Shown here piece after piece: positions 1 to 13,705 of a stretch of 64,000 nt of DNA. The translations under genes and the position numbers were made by a program. Origin of the DNA: Saccharina japonica (Eukaryota > Sar > Phaeophyceae > Laminariales > Laminariaceae); contig MEHQ01004575.1 in assembly GCA_008828725.1 (NCBI GenBank), forward strand, positions 172,491 through 236,490, in the 5' to 3' direction. The number at the start of each line of letters is the position of its first letter. The first letter of the stretch is position 1. Under the pieces are notes generated by a model that was not told where the DNA came from, did not search any database, and saw only the letters and a list, made by a program, of their open reading frames with translations.

Positions 1-3000
1 TTGCGTACGATCTAGAATACCATCCAACCGAAAGTAAACAACGCATGAGCAACAAAACATTTCATATTGGTAAAAAGATGATGACACACAAGAACTTGTT
101 TAAAATATTTTCCGCTACCACAGCACGAGTTTAGAGTCAGGCTGGGTGCTGCGGTAGCCGGGAGGTTCGTATTTTTAGTTCACCCAACTAACATTGTCAG
201 GCAAACAGACACCAGCGACTTTATGTTCGAATTACCTCTTTCGCGCACTTGTATTGGTTTTCAGGTGTGTTACCAGCCCGCAGGATGCACGTGTATCTTC
301 GGCGTTTGCGCCAACAGTGCTGGTGACGGTGTATGCGGTGAGGCGGCAAAACGTACGGCGATAAGTTAGGGGCAACGGCTGAACACTAGCGCGTGTGCTA
401 CTCATGGTTGTACGGTGATGCACCAGGCCGAGTTTTATTGAAACATACTTTGCAGGGAGGCACTTTTACTCGCCGCCCTTTGTAATTGAGCTTCTTGACC
501 CGTAGAACTCCACGCTGCGAAATACGTTTGCTGTAGGACTAGACTCTGACGATCTCAGTCTGCAGATTCTATACTAAAGGCGTCAGTAATCAGCGAACTG
601 GACTGCAGCGGTATACTCGCCAATGCTCGGTTGGTTTCTGTCATAGACCCACCGCCATCGGAATGCCATTGATACATTGTCGTGCTGACCCGGGTCGCAC
701 TCAGTAGGGTCATTGAACTATATCCTTAACATGAATAAACACCCAACACGCGCAAACGGCTTACTCTAAATCTGAGTAGTAACTACTAGGGTACCAAATA
801 CATCACGAATCTCACACGAACACTACAACTAACACATACATAGGTGGAACACACAATTTACGCAGCTCCCAACGTTGAGTATCAACTATCCAATCGGTTG
901 TACTCACAGCTGGCGAATTCGCAATAATTTTATTCAATGTAAACGAGCAATTCGCGATGCACGTGGTGTCGAATACGGATAATCTTCTATATGACCGTGC
1001 CAAAAGGCAAACCCAGACGTATCTGTTCCATCCGGGCCAAACCAAAAATATCCGGACACGAAGTACAATGCACACGCCACGAAGCAGGGTTCTCAATTGA
1101 GAACTCACAAACAAATAACGCTGTTGCGTCTGAATAATACCCGTGGGGTCTCCTAAGTCAGAATTATATTGTGCTCGTGAAGATATAGTCCAGGCCCCAC
1201 GGACTCCATAGGGGTCTGCGGGCGTTCACGACGCTAACTATATGTTTCACTACGGCGTGCGCGGCAAGAGTACGTATTCTGCTCGCCCCCCCCGTTGCCA
1301 GCTTTGAGTCTTCGTTTGCCGTCAAATGATCACTTTCTCGGCACGAAGTCAACTTCTTGGCCGAAATAATGTTGAGGCCACCTGAACGGGAGATGGTACA
1401 AACGAACTGTCGTCTATGTCGAGGGTGCTGTAGCACTCATCATAACCGAATACATCGTAAACACCAACGATAAAAGCAATAGCTCTTCGTCAGCATGCAC
1501 CAGATACATGGGGGCATAGTGTACAGAAATGTATATTCTGTAGAGTACTTACGTATCATACGAGTTACGACCCAGGGGGGACCGCATACATGGAGAAAAC
1601 CAGTGAATGGCCTCTGAGGATCTCCAAACCATGTGAAAATAGTTGAAATCTTTCACGGCGGTCGACAGTAAACATGGCCCAAACGACATCAAAGCCGTCT
1701 CTTTGGTGCGTGTATTTCAAAAACTCCGTTAATAGAAATCGTTGGCCCGTTATAACACACGGTTGATTCTAGGCTTTCCATCGGTACTACATTGGCATTC
1801 TTCAGGCATTCATTGTGAAGGCTCTCTCCCCTTGTATAGTAGGTATGCTAGGAAACACCGTTATATATAGATACACTAGTCAAATCCGGCCGTATCTGGC
1901 CCGTTTCGAGCCAAACTATGTACTATCCGAGGCTAGCAAAGCGCAGGACTCCTGGTGCGTATTTGTTACGTGGCGTTAGTGGTCTATGTTTTAGGTCATG
2001 AGAAATGGACTGGGTATGTCTGTTTTTTCCTGAACACAATGTCTTCTTTATGGTGCAAGCGGATACTGAAAACAGTCAGTTACTATACAACAACCCGTTG
2101 CCCCTACGCTTGGAGCATATATTAGTAGGATCTCACCGGGATAAAATAACGACACTCGCCACCTCTTTACCTTTGTGCTCGCTTCTCGAATCCCTTGTTG
2201 AATTCGTGCCGTAAGACTATGTTCCTGCAGTAGTTTCGGCGACGTATACGTAATACGGAATTGCACAAACTAGAACACCAGCTTGCGGAATCCTCTGGCA
2301 GGTAAAATTCGTACCTTGTTACTGTCCGTACTGTAGTTCTACTGCCAGATCTGTCTGTTTCGGTCACCAACCGTATTTACGAGCGACCGCGAGGTTCTCA
2401 TTCCCTCGACGTCTTTATTTCAAGGACCCGTCTCGGTCTTGCCCATGCCGACATTTCCAAGCATAATAGGTACACCGTGTGTTTGTATATTTTTTCACAA
2501 TCGCACAGCTTGAACGATGTTTGGAACACTCATCGTCACAGCAGCACCGTTAAGTCGCGTCGATCATGGATTTGACAACTTGCACTGCGGATAGAGGTAC
2601 CACCTGCTTGCAGTAGCTCTTCTCTGGATTATAGTGAAATACATCAACTCGTAAATCTCCTGATTTATTTACTTGTGTAGCGAGACACTCATACGACGTA
2701 CAAAAAATAGGGTATTATACATACTTGGATCCATTCGAAGTGAGCAACAACAGATAGTCTGTCGTAAACAATCGAGGGGGTTTCCCCTACAAGAAATGTG
2801 AAATCTGTTGGAGCGGGCACGTTCACCCTCGTAGGTTGCAGGGCCTTTTTTGGTGGTCAAGAAGTAATGAACCTGTTCCCAACAACGTGAATATGTTTTA
2901 GAGGTTTGAGGTTTCGTGTTTATTTCCTTCAATCTAAAAATGCAGTTGACTGTATACCGCCGAATAACCCGATCGGTGTGCCTGTAGGAAAAATAAACCT

Positions 3001-4473
3001 TTTGGACACAGCCACAGCACCAGCAGCGAAACATTTCGAACGCGGATGCTGCAGCTGCCAGCTATCAAGTCCCTAACCGCTTGAAGGCGGCACAACCTTG
3101 CTTCGTCTGCGGATGGCGTCGCCGTAGCAAGGGGATACGGCTGGTTTTGTCTTGTGTTTGATGTTCTAGTGGTCTCGGTCGATCTGGAAATGCCATTTGT
3201 TTCTCATGAAACATTCAGACCATTGGGAGGAAATCGGGGTTGATTGTTTGAGAGACTAACCCCACTCACCTCATTACGACACATACCGGACTCACCAGCG
3301 CTGACAACTAGCAGCGACGTGGTTCTACTACTCATGTTACCCCCATTAACAAGCGCGTAGCACTTGTGCTGTGTTGTGTCTCGTGTTCTAACGAGCTCGT
3401 TGGAGAAGGAAAAGTTGCTTCGAGCCCGACCAATTTGATGCGCTGAAGGGAAAAAGAGAGACCAGACTTGGACGCGTCACCTCATACCACTGATGCTTAC
3501 TAACGCTAACAGCCTGGCGACTAGTCAGCAGCAGCAACTTTGTGTTTCTAGCGCATACGTTTTCTTGCGTTTCATGCTCTTGGAAACTTAGTGTTTTAGC
3601 ATCCGGTTCGGTATGTACCTTTTCGCAGACTCGCTCTTATCTCTCGCACCTTGCTGTGTTGTTCGGGTCTTGCAAACAGCACACAACGGCGGACTGTCGG
3701 AATCCGAGCAATACAGCAGACGCGTTTTGTTGTTGCTTCGATAAGTCCAAGTGGTTAAAACTACGTGGAAACCCATCATTTCTCTAACAAAAATGTGATA
3801 AACAATGCGATACTTATTTAATTCATCATTAGAGGAACCCCGTCAGTCACAACCAACCATTTTTTATCCTCGCTTGTAGCAACCCTTATCATAGCACGCG
3901 CCACGCGTTATGTCCTAGACCCAAACACCTGATCTACAACTGCTACCTCGTCTGCTGTCCCTGCTGCCTTTTCCATTCGGCCTCCCGGACCGTTCCCTCC
4001 ACCTATTCGAACCAGGTTTCACGCCAGGTACGAAATGACCATGATTGTAAAATTCGTATCCATGAGGGTTGTGATTTTGGACGTCTGGTTATTGTCAGCG
4101 GTAGTGGCCATATATGTTTAGTGTCCGAAACCAGACACTAGCCTCGCCTGCCATCAATTGTTGTCGTCCCCGTTTGGCTGGTTGTACTTAAGGAATCGCC
4201 TTCGCAGCAAAACCCTATACTGCCTTCATCGGGTCGGGTATGTTTCGTGTATTTGAGGTGAAGACTAGACAAAAAGAGGTCCAACCCATCAATAACTCGA
4301 TGTTGCAGTACGTACGATATTCAAACGCCGGCAAAGCGTGAAATGGTGTCATACCACGGGACCCAACAACAAACCATGTGCGTCGTTAGTCTGCGCGCGT
4401 TAAGTATATTGTGGATGTGCGACTGCCATAGACGTCCCCTGTCGAGCAGTATTGACTGGTTGTATTTTAATAG
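1..4473. other. Unique-looking DNA, no gene recognised
   Basis: I see no convincing exon, RNA gene or transposon end in this stretch. The open frames are short, have no family signature and look like chance. It is free of the arrays and inverted repeats that fill the window after 11 kb. The last bases, 4451-4473, look like an intron end: a branch-point-like TTGACT followed by a T-rich run and TAG. Upstream exons of the gene that begins at 4474 may therefore lie here, but I could not identify any. Confidence 0.5.
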
Positions 4474-5422
4474 ATTTTCCTTTCGCCCGAATGTGAACGA
4501 CAACAACGCAGTGTGCCCGGATGGCTCGGACGTGTGTGATGATCCCCACATGAAAGGCCTGCGCGGCCAGAAGATTGATTGGTCTGGAGTCGACGGTGGA
4601 TGGTACAGCATGGTCGCAGACGACGACGCCAACCTTCAAGTAAACGTCCGGTTGACTGCTCCTCTGCCCGGGGAGTTCCCTGATCGCCAACTCATCACGG
4701 GCCTCAGCGTTTTGTCAGAGGGGCACTCTCTCGTTATCGAGGTGAAGAACCCATACGATGCTGACACCAACGGGTGTTCCCGCGGGATCTCACCCTGCCT
4801 TGCCGACGGCGGTCTGCGCGCTGTCGTCGATGGGGAGGAAGTGGAAGACCTCCTCCGCTTTTCCAGGGACGGGCACGTGGCCGATGGCATCACTGTGTCG
4901 GCGTCTAACTTACCGGTGGAGTGCCGACAGTTCGGAGGAGACAAGATCTGGGCCCGTATGTACGACGAAATGCTGCAAGGCACCCGCGAGTTAGCCCCCG
5001 AAGAAAGTTTCGAGGACTGGATCCTTCGGTTTGAAGACATGGCGGCGCCGAAGTGGTGCGCGCAGTACATCGATCAGCACGACCTTGCCGATTTACAGGC
5101 CATCCATGCCGTGGTTAAAATTGTGACATCCTCGGTCACGGTGCGTCTCAACGTCGGCACGAACACTCAAGGCGGCGGTGACTTAGACTGGGACGGCCGC
5201 GTCTTGCCTGACTTGGAGTTTTGGCAGATGGACGTGGGGCTGCACGGTCTGAATGTTGAAAACGAGTCGCTGTCCGGAATCCTGGGTGAGACGGCCCGCC
5301 CCGTGCTGGATGAGGCCGGCCGCGAGGTGATGGAAGGGTTCGAGGCATTCCGCGGGACCGTTGAGGACTACCGTGTCTCCGGTCCTCTTGGCACCGATTT
5401 TGCCCTTCTTCGCAAATTCTAG
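4474..5422 (+). CDS. Secreted/extracellular-type protein, vWF-D / root-cap-like domain (3' terminal exon)
   Basis: This is the only host gene I can support. The frame is open from 4343, but the first ~43 codons look non-coding. At 4473 a T-rich run ends in TAG, so I take 4474 as the start of the last exon. The protein shows a CPDGSDVC-DDPH segment (residues 58-69 counting from 4343), followed by G-x-KIDW-G and WYSMVAD. This is the 'DPH...G...D..G..G.' opening of von Willebrand D-like and plant root-cap/LEA-like domains. Near the C-terminus GILGETARP (about 312-320) and the closing DYRVSGPLGTDFALLRKF match the 'GxLGxTxRP ... F' end of the same family. Paired cysteines suggest an extracellular or wall-associated role, which is inference. 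G+C at third codon positions is high compared with the flanks. The N-terminal exons and any signal peptide are not found. The stop is TAG at 5420-5422. Confidence 0.6.
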
Positions 5423-8400
5423 AGGTTAGCTCTACACACTGGGTGTAATGGTACCCCAACGTTCCTTCAGACTGTACGAACGTCTCACTGCATGTCACGG
5501 TTTGGTACCCTCGTATCCTTGAGCTGTTCGAAGGTATCACCCGACGGTTTCATGGATATTCATGCATTTTCGCGGGCATCGAGTGTGGCGAGATAGAGTA
5601 GTTATCAATGAGGAAAGATACTGCATACTTTGATTCCAGACGATATATACATTCAATTTTAAGCTTTGCGCGCTGCTTGGAATATGTGGGGTGGGCATGT
5701 GACGGGGTGATCGCAGGTGTAACCTAGACGTATCGATATATGCATGAGCAGCGTGAGTGAGGGATAAGCATAACAGCTGGCGACAGGGGTTCGACGGTAG
5801 GCTGGTGTTCCGACGGAGGGTAATGAGGTTAATGTTGTCGCTGCAGGTCTTCGCTGAAGTGGTTGGGATGCCGGTATATTTTGCTGATAAGGAAGTTGAG
5901 ATGGTCCAAGTGCAGTCGGCAAAAAAGCATTACAGAGTCTCTCACATACATGTTTTTATCATAAACGGGGCTCGTTTCCCACCTTACCGCCCTTGGTACA
6001 CTTGTGGAGATTTCATTGCCTGTGTTTCAGATGGTTGAAATGGGGAGGAACATTATAATACAAACTCGAGGTGATCGATTTGAGTCCCCGTATTCTTGCT
6101 GGTTTCATTCGCGTATCTTACCATCATATCCTCATTGGTTAGAGCTCTTCGCGTGATCAATGTGAGCCAGTGTTTTAGTTTATATGTTCTTATTGCACTG
6201 GAGGTTGGGAGTTCCGGTAAATCTTACCATGGTGTTGTTCGTACTTTAGTTGGGACAAGGATCTTGCAGTAACGGTCCAGGGTAATGTCTAGACCACCGG
6301 CGAAACCGGTGGAAGAACTTGATCTAGCCCGTTCCAAGCAGAGGGTGTTTGTTGGCGAGACCGGTGTGCGAACATTGCTTTCTCAACGACAACGGCGATA
6401 TTTTTCTCGGAGTTAGCCATTCATGGAACGTCAGCTGTCACCAGCATGATTTGTAGCACACCGCGTACGAACAGCGACACTACGCCGCGTGACCGGTATT
6501 AGCGAGTCGGTTACTCGTTAATCTTGTGAGTGCGTTGGTTCAGAGTATATCATGAATATAGTAGTCACCAGGTAAGCCTTCTTCAAACCAGAACGTTGTA
6601 CTCAATCTGTGTCAGCGTCCGCTGGACTGGGCACGTTGTGCCAAACAAGGCTATAGGTACGTCAAAAGGTCTAACTTCTACTGACAACCAAGGCGTTCAG
6701 ACCCCGCATCACGTGTGGTATGGGTGTGTGTTTGTTACTATCTTTGTGAAGCGTATATCACCCTCAACGGCTCGGGATTGTACGCCACTTCTAGCTTCTC
6801 ACGGATAAACTGGCCTAATCTCAGACACCCAGAAAGTAAACGAGGACTTTTGTAGACGTTATCCAAGACATTAAAGCAGGTAAAACAACATTGGTGGGAC
6901 GCTCTAGCACACTATATGCCGTCTAATTTACAGTTTCGATATTGCCCACACGCCCGTACTAGCGGTAGGCAAAATTTTGTTTGCCTCTTTGATTCTAAGT
7001 ATTGACCTGGAAAACATCATTCTAGCCCCATGTCGAGTCACGCTACCACGCCCAATCCACTTGCACGTGAACATATATATACATTAGTTGGACCCCCTAC
7101 CTGTAGGAAAAGTGACCGATCCGGAAGAATTACTCGTCGGCCGCGTGAATACGGTTCACGCAAGTCATCTCTTTGCACGCCATCAGTTCAGACAACGCGT
7201 CGAAGTCAGAATGAGGGCCACGTACAACATACCCTAATAACAACGATTTTCGGTCAATACACAATCAACCCTGTTCCTATTATCAAACGCATGTGTGTAC
7301 GTTCCTCTTACATCCGACTCATCGGTGTTCTGGGCGTGCTAAACCCGTTGGTCGGCATGAAGCGAATACATAACACATTTTCACCGCACCGTATAGGCTT
7401 CAACAACCTCACATTAAGGATGATATGTACCATAGACCTTGAGGATAGTAATGCCGTAGACGTCGAGCGTCAGGAGACATAACAAATCAACGCCAACAAG
7501 AGCGTCATAGCTTCAACATATGTACAATGATGATGGGAGGGGCGAAGCTTTCTGCAAAACAACTGTTTTAGAATGTATCGACAAATCGTTTTGGCTGGGT
7601 TACCGTATTGTTGTTCGTTGAGTGGATTCGATAGAGATAACTTGAATGACGCACAACCGAGTGAAAGTGCAAAATGGGTGCAGGTCCGACCCACGCGTAC
7701 AGCAGTAGTAGTCAAAACCTATAAATATTTGGTGCCTGGTATATCATGGTGTGTGGTACCTGGTACAAATAGCCTGCGCGTGGGCTCGGCACCCATATCG
7801 GATGATCGAGCTCATATCGTAACACAGCAGGTTGTAATGGTTTTTGCATTGAGTTTCGTGTCTTGGATTCTGGAAGGAACATTAGTATTGTTGACCGAAA
7901 TGGACTAGAATTGTCCCAGGCGAATGTAAACATTGCATTTGGCCAGAACCACAAACACAAGTGAAGGTACCGCGTTGGAAATAAGGAGGGCGGTATGGCA
8001 CATAGGTTAATTGCACCGCCATGCTCTGTTGCCTAGCACACGCTCTTTTAGCGAGGTCAGGTTCACGCGAAGCCGTTGCGATACCCGGTAAAACCATGCG
8101 GCCGTATCCGGCGAAGGCCTGCCAGAGTGAATCGAAAGCAAAATCAATGGCTGCGCCGTTTGCGCTGTCGACTGCTGTGATGCTTAGACTGAGGGTCTGT
8201 GCTCCTTCTTGCATTGCTACGGGTATTGTTAATAGAGGTCAGCGAGTCGGTGGTACTATGGAACCTTGGGAGCGTGGTCTCACCACACGTACAACCACAC
8301 CAGTCTCATGCACGCAGGGAACAAGGTGTCGTAGTTGCATCGATCGACATTAATCGCACGATTGCTACAGAGCACAGGGCATACACATAGAGCCGTTAGG

Positions 8401-9409
8401 ACGTACGGTAAACGAAATACCACGCAGCCGCAGGGGGGCTGCCATGAGGTGGTGCAGCATCAGCAGCAGCATATCGCAGGAAGCCGTTAGGATATAATTT
8501 ACCGTTAGTACATATTGTTGTTGCGTTGTTGTCCATATATTGCTGTATCACAACTTCCGTCGAACCGGGTAGAAGTTGGTTTCCACTCTATTTGTTTTTG
8601 TGTTCCGCGGGGCTGGAAATGGGAAATGGGTCGATCGTGATAATCCATTTCTGACGTTTTGTTTTTTTTGTAAAACACCTTAACACCAACTTGCCTGCTG
8701 GTGAAGCGGAGAATGAACCAATCCACTACCGAGAAGTGCGTACCGCGCAACTAAAACGAACCTATTATTAGGGCAGCATCACCGAAAATCACTCTATGTC
8801 TTGTTGGAAGAACCAAAGTCATCAAGCAGATGTACCCGCGTAGCACTCGATCCATAAGTATAAGCACACTTTACGAATCAATATTCAAAAGGAACGCTGC
8901 TTATATTTAGGGACATAGTTGTGCCACTGTATGCCCTTTCCAGTGAATCCTGCGCGCGCAGTATGATCAACAAAGAAAAACACATAAGCGAACACAACGT
9001 CTCGCCAGAGGTAGGCACGTCCTTCGACCCCCCAATTTGATGAGATTTTCGAGACCCGTAATCGATTATTGTGGGAATAAACTAAAATGAACGAAGCTGT
9101 CGACGGAATGCTGCAAGAGCAACCCCGTTAACCTGACGCCTTAACCCTTAACCGAATGACAGACTCCAATGATGAGTACAACGCTATCGTGTTTACCTGT
9201 CATTTTCTGCGATGACAATATCGAGTACAGTACAGGACACCTAAATAATACGAACCAAGAAATCTGGACCAGGCTGGATTTCTTATTTGAGATAGGGTGC
9301 TTTCTACACTATTTTCAGGGTAACGACTCCCGAATTTCTTACTTTCCTCCAAATCTCAGGCTGGCTTTCTTGTTAGCCTGTTTCTCATTAGGTGTCCTAT
9401 ACTGTATAC

Positions 9410-9820
9410 GAAGCCAAGCACACCAGCAGACACAGTGCCGCGCCAGGAGTATGGATGCACTCCGAACCCCATCTGCCATGTGATTGCACACCTCTCGTAG
9501 TTTGTTGTTAGGCCGAACACTGGTAGGCGGAGCTGTTAGCGAATTGATGCAAGACCAGCTACATGAACTCAACGCCGAATTCGAATGGCGGGCTCCAATA
9601 ACCAAAGTACCACGCTACAGCCAGTAGTATTCCGTCATAATTGTTTCTGCGCGACAGTGTCGAATCAACGAAGACAAGCTCAGCAGCCCGCACCGTGCCT
9701 CGCCGGGAGTAGATATGCCCCGCCACTTCCTCTGAGGTGTGATAGGAGACTCCTCATCGATTGTTTTTAAATCAAATTGGCGAAGCTGTTGACGGAGTAC
9801 CGCAAGAGCAAAACAATGAA
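9410..9820. repeat. Diverged direct repeat, ~255 bp apart
   Basis: The segment around 9410-9465 (CAAGC-CA-CAGC...GTGCC-CGCC-GGAGTA) recurs at 9665-9722. The block GCGGAGCTGTTAGCG at 9530 recurs at 9779 as GCGAAGCTGTTGACG, with matching downstream bases. A third copy of the second block lies at 9092. Similarity is roughly three quarters by eye, so these look like old duplications. No reading frame is conserved across all copies. Confidence 0.4.
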
Positions 9821-9977
9821 CGCATTGCCTGCTGGTGTAAACGCCACAGGGATGATCCCTTATTTATATTTAGCGCCCACCATACCGCTTGTCCAGGCCG
9901 GGGTGGCTGGAATTGTGCACGTCAATGCAAGGCGACAGTACCGAATCAAGTGTTTACGTGTATGTAGTGAGTGCGGG

Positions 9978-10063
9978 AATGATCCGACACAAAGCGCAGG
10001 CGCGCAAAATCAGTGCGGAGAATGATGCGACCCAGAGCGCAGGCGCTCAAAATCGTTTGCAGG
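9978..10063. repeat. 43-bp tandem duplication
   Basis: AATGATCCGACACAAAGCGC at 9978 recurs as AATGATGCGACCCAGAGCGC at 10021. Both are followed by AGGCGC-CAAAATC. The two units differ at only a few positions, so this is a recent two-copy minisatellite. It does not fall in a recognisable gene. Confidence 0.6.
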
Positions 10064-11085
10064 TCACCTGGCCCACGACAGCCCACACGTCCAATACATT
10101 GTAAATCATGCAGTACGGAATACCATGGTAACAACGAACGCAAACGCGGTGCTGTGCCTCACGTCCGTCGCTTTGGTGACGGTCGTCAGTATCACGTTGT
10201 TGCCCTATCCACGGTGAAGCGTTGCCATGGATATATGCATTCAGGAAGAAAAACGTTCCCGGCCTGGATGTCTGGCCGGCGACCAGATCGCCACCGCCAC
10301 CCGCTCGGCGATACGGGTGATCGAGTAGAGGGAAAACAAAGAACATGGTGACCGTCTTGTTCAGCAAACAAACGAATGCCCAAGCTATTCACCAATATGT
10401 TCGCTGAACGGTGTCTGGTACCGCCGTGGCTGTAGTCGAACCTAGTCCGATTTCGGGCTTCGATTCTCTCCTCAACAGCGCCTGCGGCGGTGCTACAGCC
10501 TCAGTAGGACCACGCAAGCTATCGGTACCAAGCGATGGGGCCGATACGACCAACGGGGAACATAATCGAGCTTTTCAGGAACCCAACCCGATACCTGACG
10601 TCGAGACTCAGTGTAAAAGAGGGTTTCGCAGAGGGCCCGCCCCGATAGGAATGCGCGAGGTGTGTGTACCACGACATCGGACCGTCACAGCAAAACATGT
10701 ACCGGAGCAAAGCGTTGACTGTCCCGCAGTCATGGCACTAGGCGTTTTTGACAATGCCTTAGAACGCTGGTGAGGTAGTTTGTACGACTTTGGAACTTGG
10801 CCACGAACTCGTGGCGTCAGACAGGCTAACACATCGTGGGCTACCCACCATCCCACCATCACATCAACACATTAACTCCTTAAGAACTGCGCTCGTGCTT
10901 TTAGGCACAAAACCGTTTGGGGTTTCGATTATTAATAGTGGGGGACACTTTCTTTCCACTTCATACAGTAGTAGTGAAAATGGTTTACAGTATTAAACAA
11001 CAATACAGAGGGCGCGACAGATGTGAGAAATATATTAATCAAGAATGTATAACTGAGAGTTTGGGGAATATTAAATAGGAATGCT

Positions 11086-13660
11086 GCTTTTATGTACTGA
11101 GAATCGCCTGGAACACACCCTGTCTTGACTCATTTTTGAAAATACCCAAATTTCTGAGAAAACCAGAAAAATACTTTTCTCGTTACATAAGAATTCCAAT
11201 CTGGCTGAAAAAATATATCCCGAAACGTATGTCGGGTACGTACGCCGTAGTAAGATGGGTACGAAAACACAGGGCGACGGTGCGCAGATGTAGGATTTTG
11301 TTCGGTGTCTTCGTCGCACTAATGGGAGGGGACCGGCTGCCTCGAGGAGGGTGATAATCGGGAGATGGTCGGCAGTAAGTGTATCTCATTTACATATGAC
11401 AAGTACTACTACTGTTGTATGTTGTATGGGGTAGGGTGACGCGAGCCATCACAGAAGGCGGACTGGTGGCTTCGAGTTGTCGAGGACGTGGCAGAGTTTT
11501 TGACGCGAGAGTGGCATGATGCGTAGAAGTGTATGCAGCAAAACAGCATAGCTGCAAGCGAAGGCTGCGGATGGATGTAACTGCGACACGGACAGTTGGC
11601 ACCTATACTGCGCCCAGGGAGGGGCTTGGCGGCAAGGTAGCCGGGAGGGGGGGGGGGCCGTGCGTATCGGTTGGTGTGCCCAATAAGCCTGATCGTTACT
11701 GTTGTATGATATATGGTCCTTATTTCTTTTACTGTTTTCCCTTTTTTCCCTTTTCCCCTTCTCTTCCTGTTACTACATCGTATTATAGCTGATCTCAGGT
11801 ATCCCGGAGCTAATTTCTTAAAATGAGGGGATGGTGATGAAAAATCCCCTACTAAGATGCGAAAAAAAATGTTGTGCTCAGTGTGCCCTCCCGCGCACTT
11901 GTGTCAAATTTTTCAAACCAATGTGATACTTGGTGCCTGGGTTTCAGTGGGTTTTGTCTGGGTCGCTATTGAAATATGACAAACACGCAAAAAAGCGGGG
12001 ATGGTGATAAAAAAACCCCTCCCCTCAGAATTCGGTGAAACTTTCAGGGGGGGGTGAAATTGGGGTGGGGATAACGAATCCGGTGTCAGATTTTCAAAAG
12101 TGCGCCTCCTTGGGTACCAAAAGGCACGAAACACTGGCGCCTTCGCGCAATTGTTTTGGCGCAAACCTGTGTTTCAGCAGTTTTTCAACTCAAACACGGT
12201 CTCAAAATGGCCGGAGGACAAAAAAAAACAACGGAATCATGACCGCACAGCTGGTAGCTAACATAGACCAGTTTTTCGTCCCCGATGAGTTTGTTGCTGA
12301 GGCACACGTACAGGATCAATCACCCCAAAACCTCAACACTCTGAGAATGTACTGATTTCCCGCCAGATTTTCCGGTGCCTCTGGAGGATGGAGTTTTGGT
12401 CGCATCGCTTCTCCGTGAAGTTCTACCCCCCCTAAAACGGCCAGGCGGCGTCGATTGAACGCGTGTACAAACAAAAATGCACCCTCCATTGTGCTTGTTT
12501 TTCAATTTCGAAAATATTTTCGGAATTTCAGAGAGCAGGAACTATTTTTTATTTTTTGTACACTTTCTAAATCGATCGGAAATGACGTTCCCGATCGTTT
12601 CCGCCACTCGAAAGTTGATTCTGACCAGAACTCCACCCTTTACAGAAAACTCCGGGACACCTGAGATCGTGCATTTTTTTTTTTTTTTTGTAGAACTCAT
12701 TCGCGCCATACATATTTTGCCTTTTGTATTCAACGCACGTGCGTATAGCAGTTAGCAGTACGAGCTCTCCCTGTAAATTGATTTTGATTCTGGTTTTTGT
12801 TTATTGTTTGCTTTGTGTATCGTCACTTGCCTCATTTTTTTTTTCTTTTTTTCCTTTATCCTTGCTCCTTAATTTCGTTCAAGTTTTCAATTTATATAAT
12901 ACGTACTACTGTATTATTGAATAGTGCTGGGTCCCGGTTTGCCTTTTGAAATGATTTATATTTTTGTGTATTCTTTTCCCTTGAGGTATTTCACTGCTCT
13001 AAAGTTTTTGGATCCTGTCCTATGACACCAGCCGTATAATTGCACGTACGTGCCGTGGGCTGTTAAAACTGCACGTACTTTTGCACCATCTTTACCCTTG
13101 CTCCCACCCGAACCTGATCCCACCCGGATCTGATGCCATTTGGCACCCTGCTCCCACCCACAAGGTGCAGAAATATAATCAGCCCGCCGCAGGAGCCGCC
13201 GGAGGCCCACCTGGCACCTCGATCCCATTTGGTACCCATGTAGGCCATACATATCTACAACAACTCCTGCTATACATAAAACGGCATTGGATGTACGTGC
13301 AGATTCGTTAGACTCGCACGTACGTGCAAGTTCTCCGGAGCCGTCTCTCCACGGGCTATCTTTTCCGCAATAAACAACAACCGGAGTAGCTAAAAACAAA
13401 GTAAAATACGTACACGTATCATATAATTTGTATACTATCAACATGTATACGTATACGTACGTATATGCGTATATTGGAAATATCTGATAAAATATGTTCG
13501 GAGTGATTATCGTTGTATGAATCATTTTTTTCAATTTCAACACAAAGACAGAGAACTATTCACACATCGTCCGGTAAGATCTTCCAGGGGTTGGGCTGTT
13601 CGTTGTTTGCGTTTGCGGGCTAGGAAGCACTTCCTAGTGGGATCAAGGTACGCGCGTAGA
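11086..13660. other. Intergenic DNA with homopolymer runs and a weak ~172-bp repeat
   Basis: No gene is supported. A G-run lies near 11647-11658 and a T-run at about 12675-12690. GGGGATGGTGATGAAAAATC at 11826 is repeated as GGGGATGGTGATAAAAAAAC at 11998, with weaker similarity downstream, suggesting an old 172-bp tandem duplication. A 195-codon minus-strand frame at 12956-13543 overlaps repetitive CACC/GGTG-rich sequence and has no domain, so I do not call it a gene. Confidence 0.4.
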
Positions 13661-13677
13661 CCCAACCCAACCCCCAA

Positions 13678-13705
13678 CCCTAACCCTAACCCTAACCCTA
13701 ACCCT
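13678..13705 (-). repeat. Interstitial telomere-type repeat (TTAGGG)n
   Basis: Four perfect CCCTAA units plus a partial fifth are present, and CCCAACCC/CCCCAACCC variants flank them from 13661. On the minus strand this is the TTAGGG motif used by many animals, fungi and stramenopiles. It lies inside the window with ordinary sequence on both sides, so it is interstitial and not a chromosome end. It may mark a healed break or telomerase-mediated repair. Confidence 0.75.

Larger units (their letters stand above)
5423..11085. other. Non-coding or unrecognised DNA with a few diverged local repeats
   Basis: No exon, RNA gene or mobile element is supported. A hairpin with a 7-bp perfect stem (CCACCGG / CCGGTGG) lies at 6294-6312. 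A diverged repeat is present around 9094, 9528 and 9781. A perfect-looking short duplication starts at 9978 and 10021. Open frames up to 150 codons occur (for example 7030-7482) but have no recognisable domain and no compositional sign of coding. Confidence 0.45.

Noticed and set aside
12956..13543. 195-codon minus-strand frame
   Set aside because: The composition changes abruptly along it, it overlaps repeated CCCACC-type sequence, and no domain is visible.
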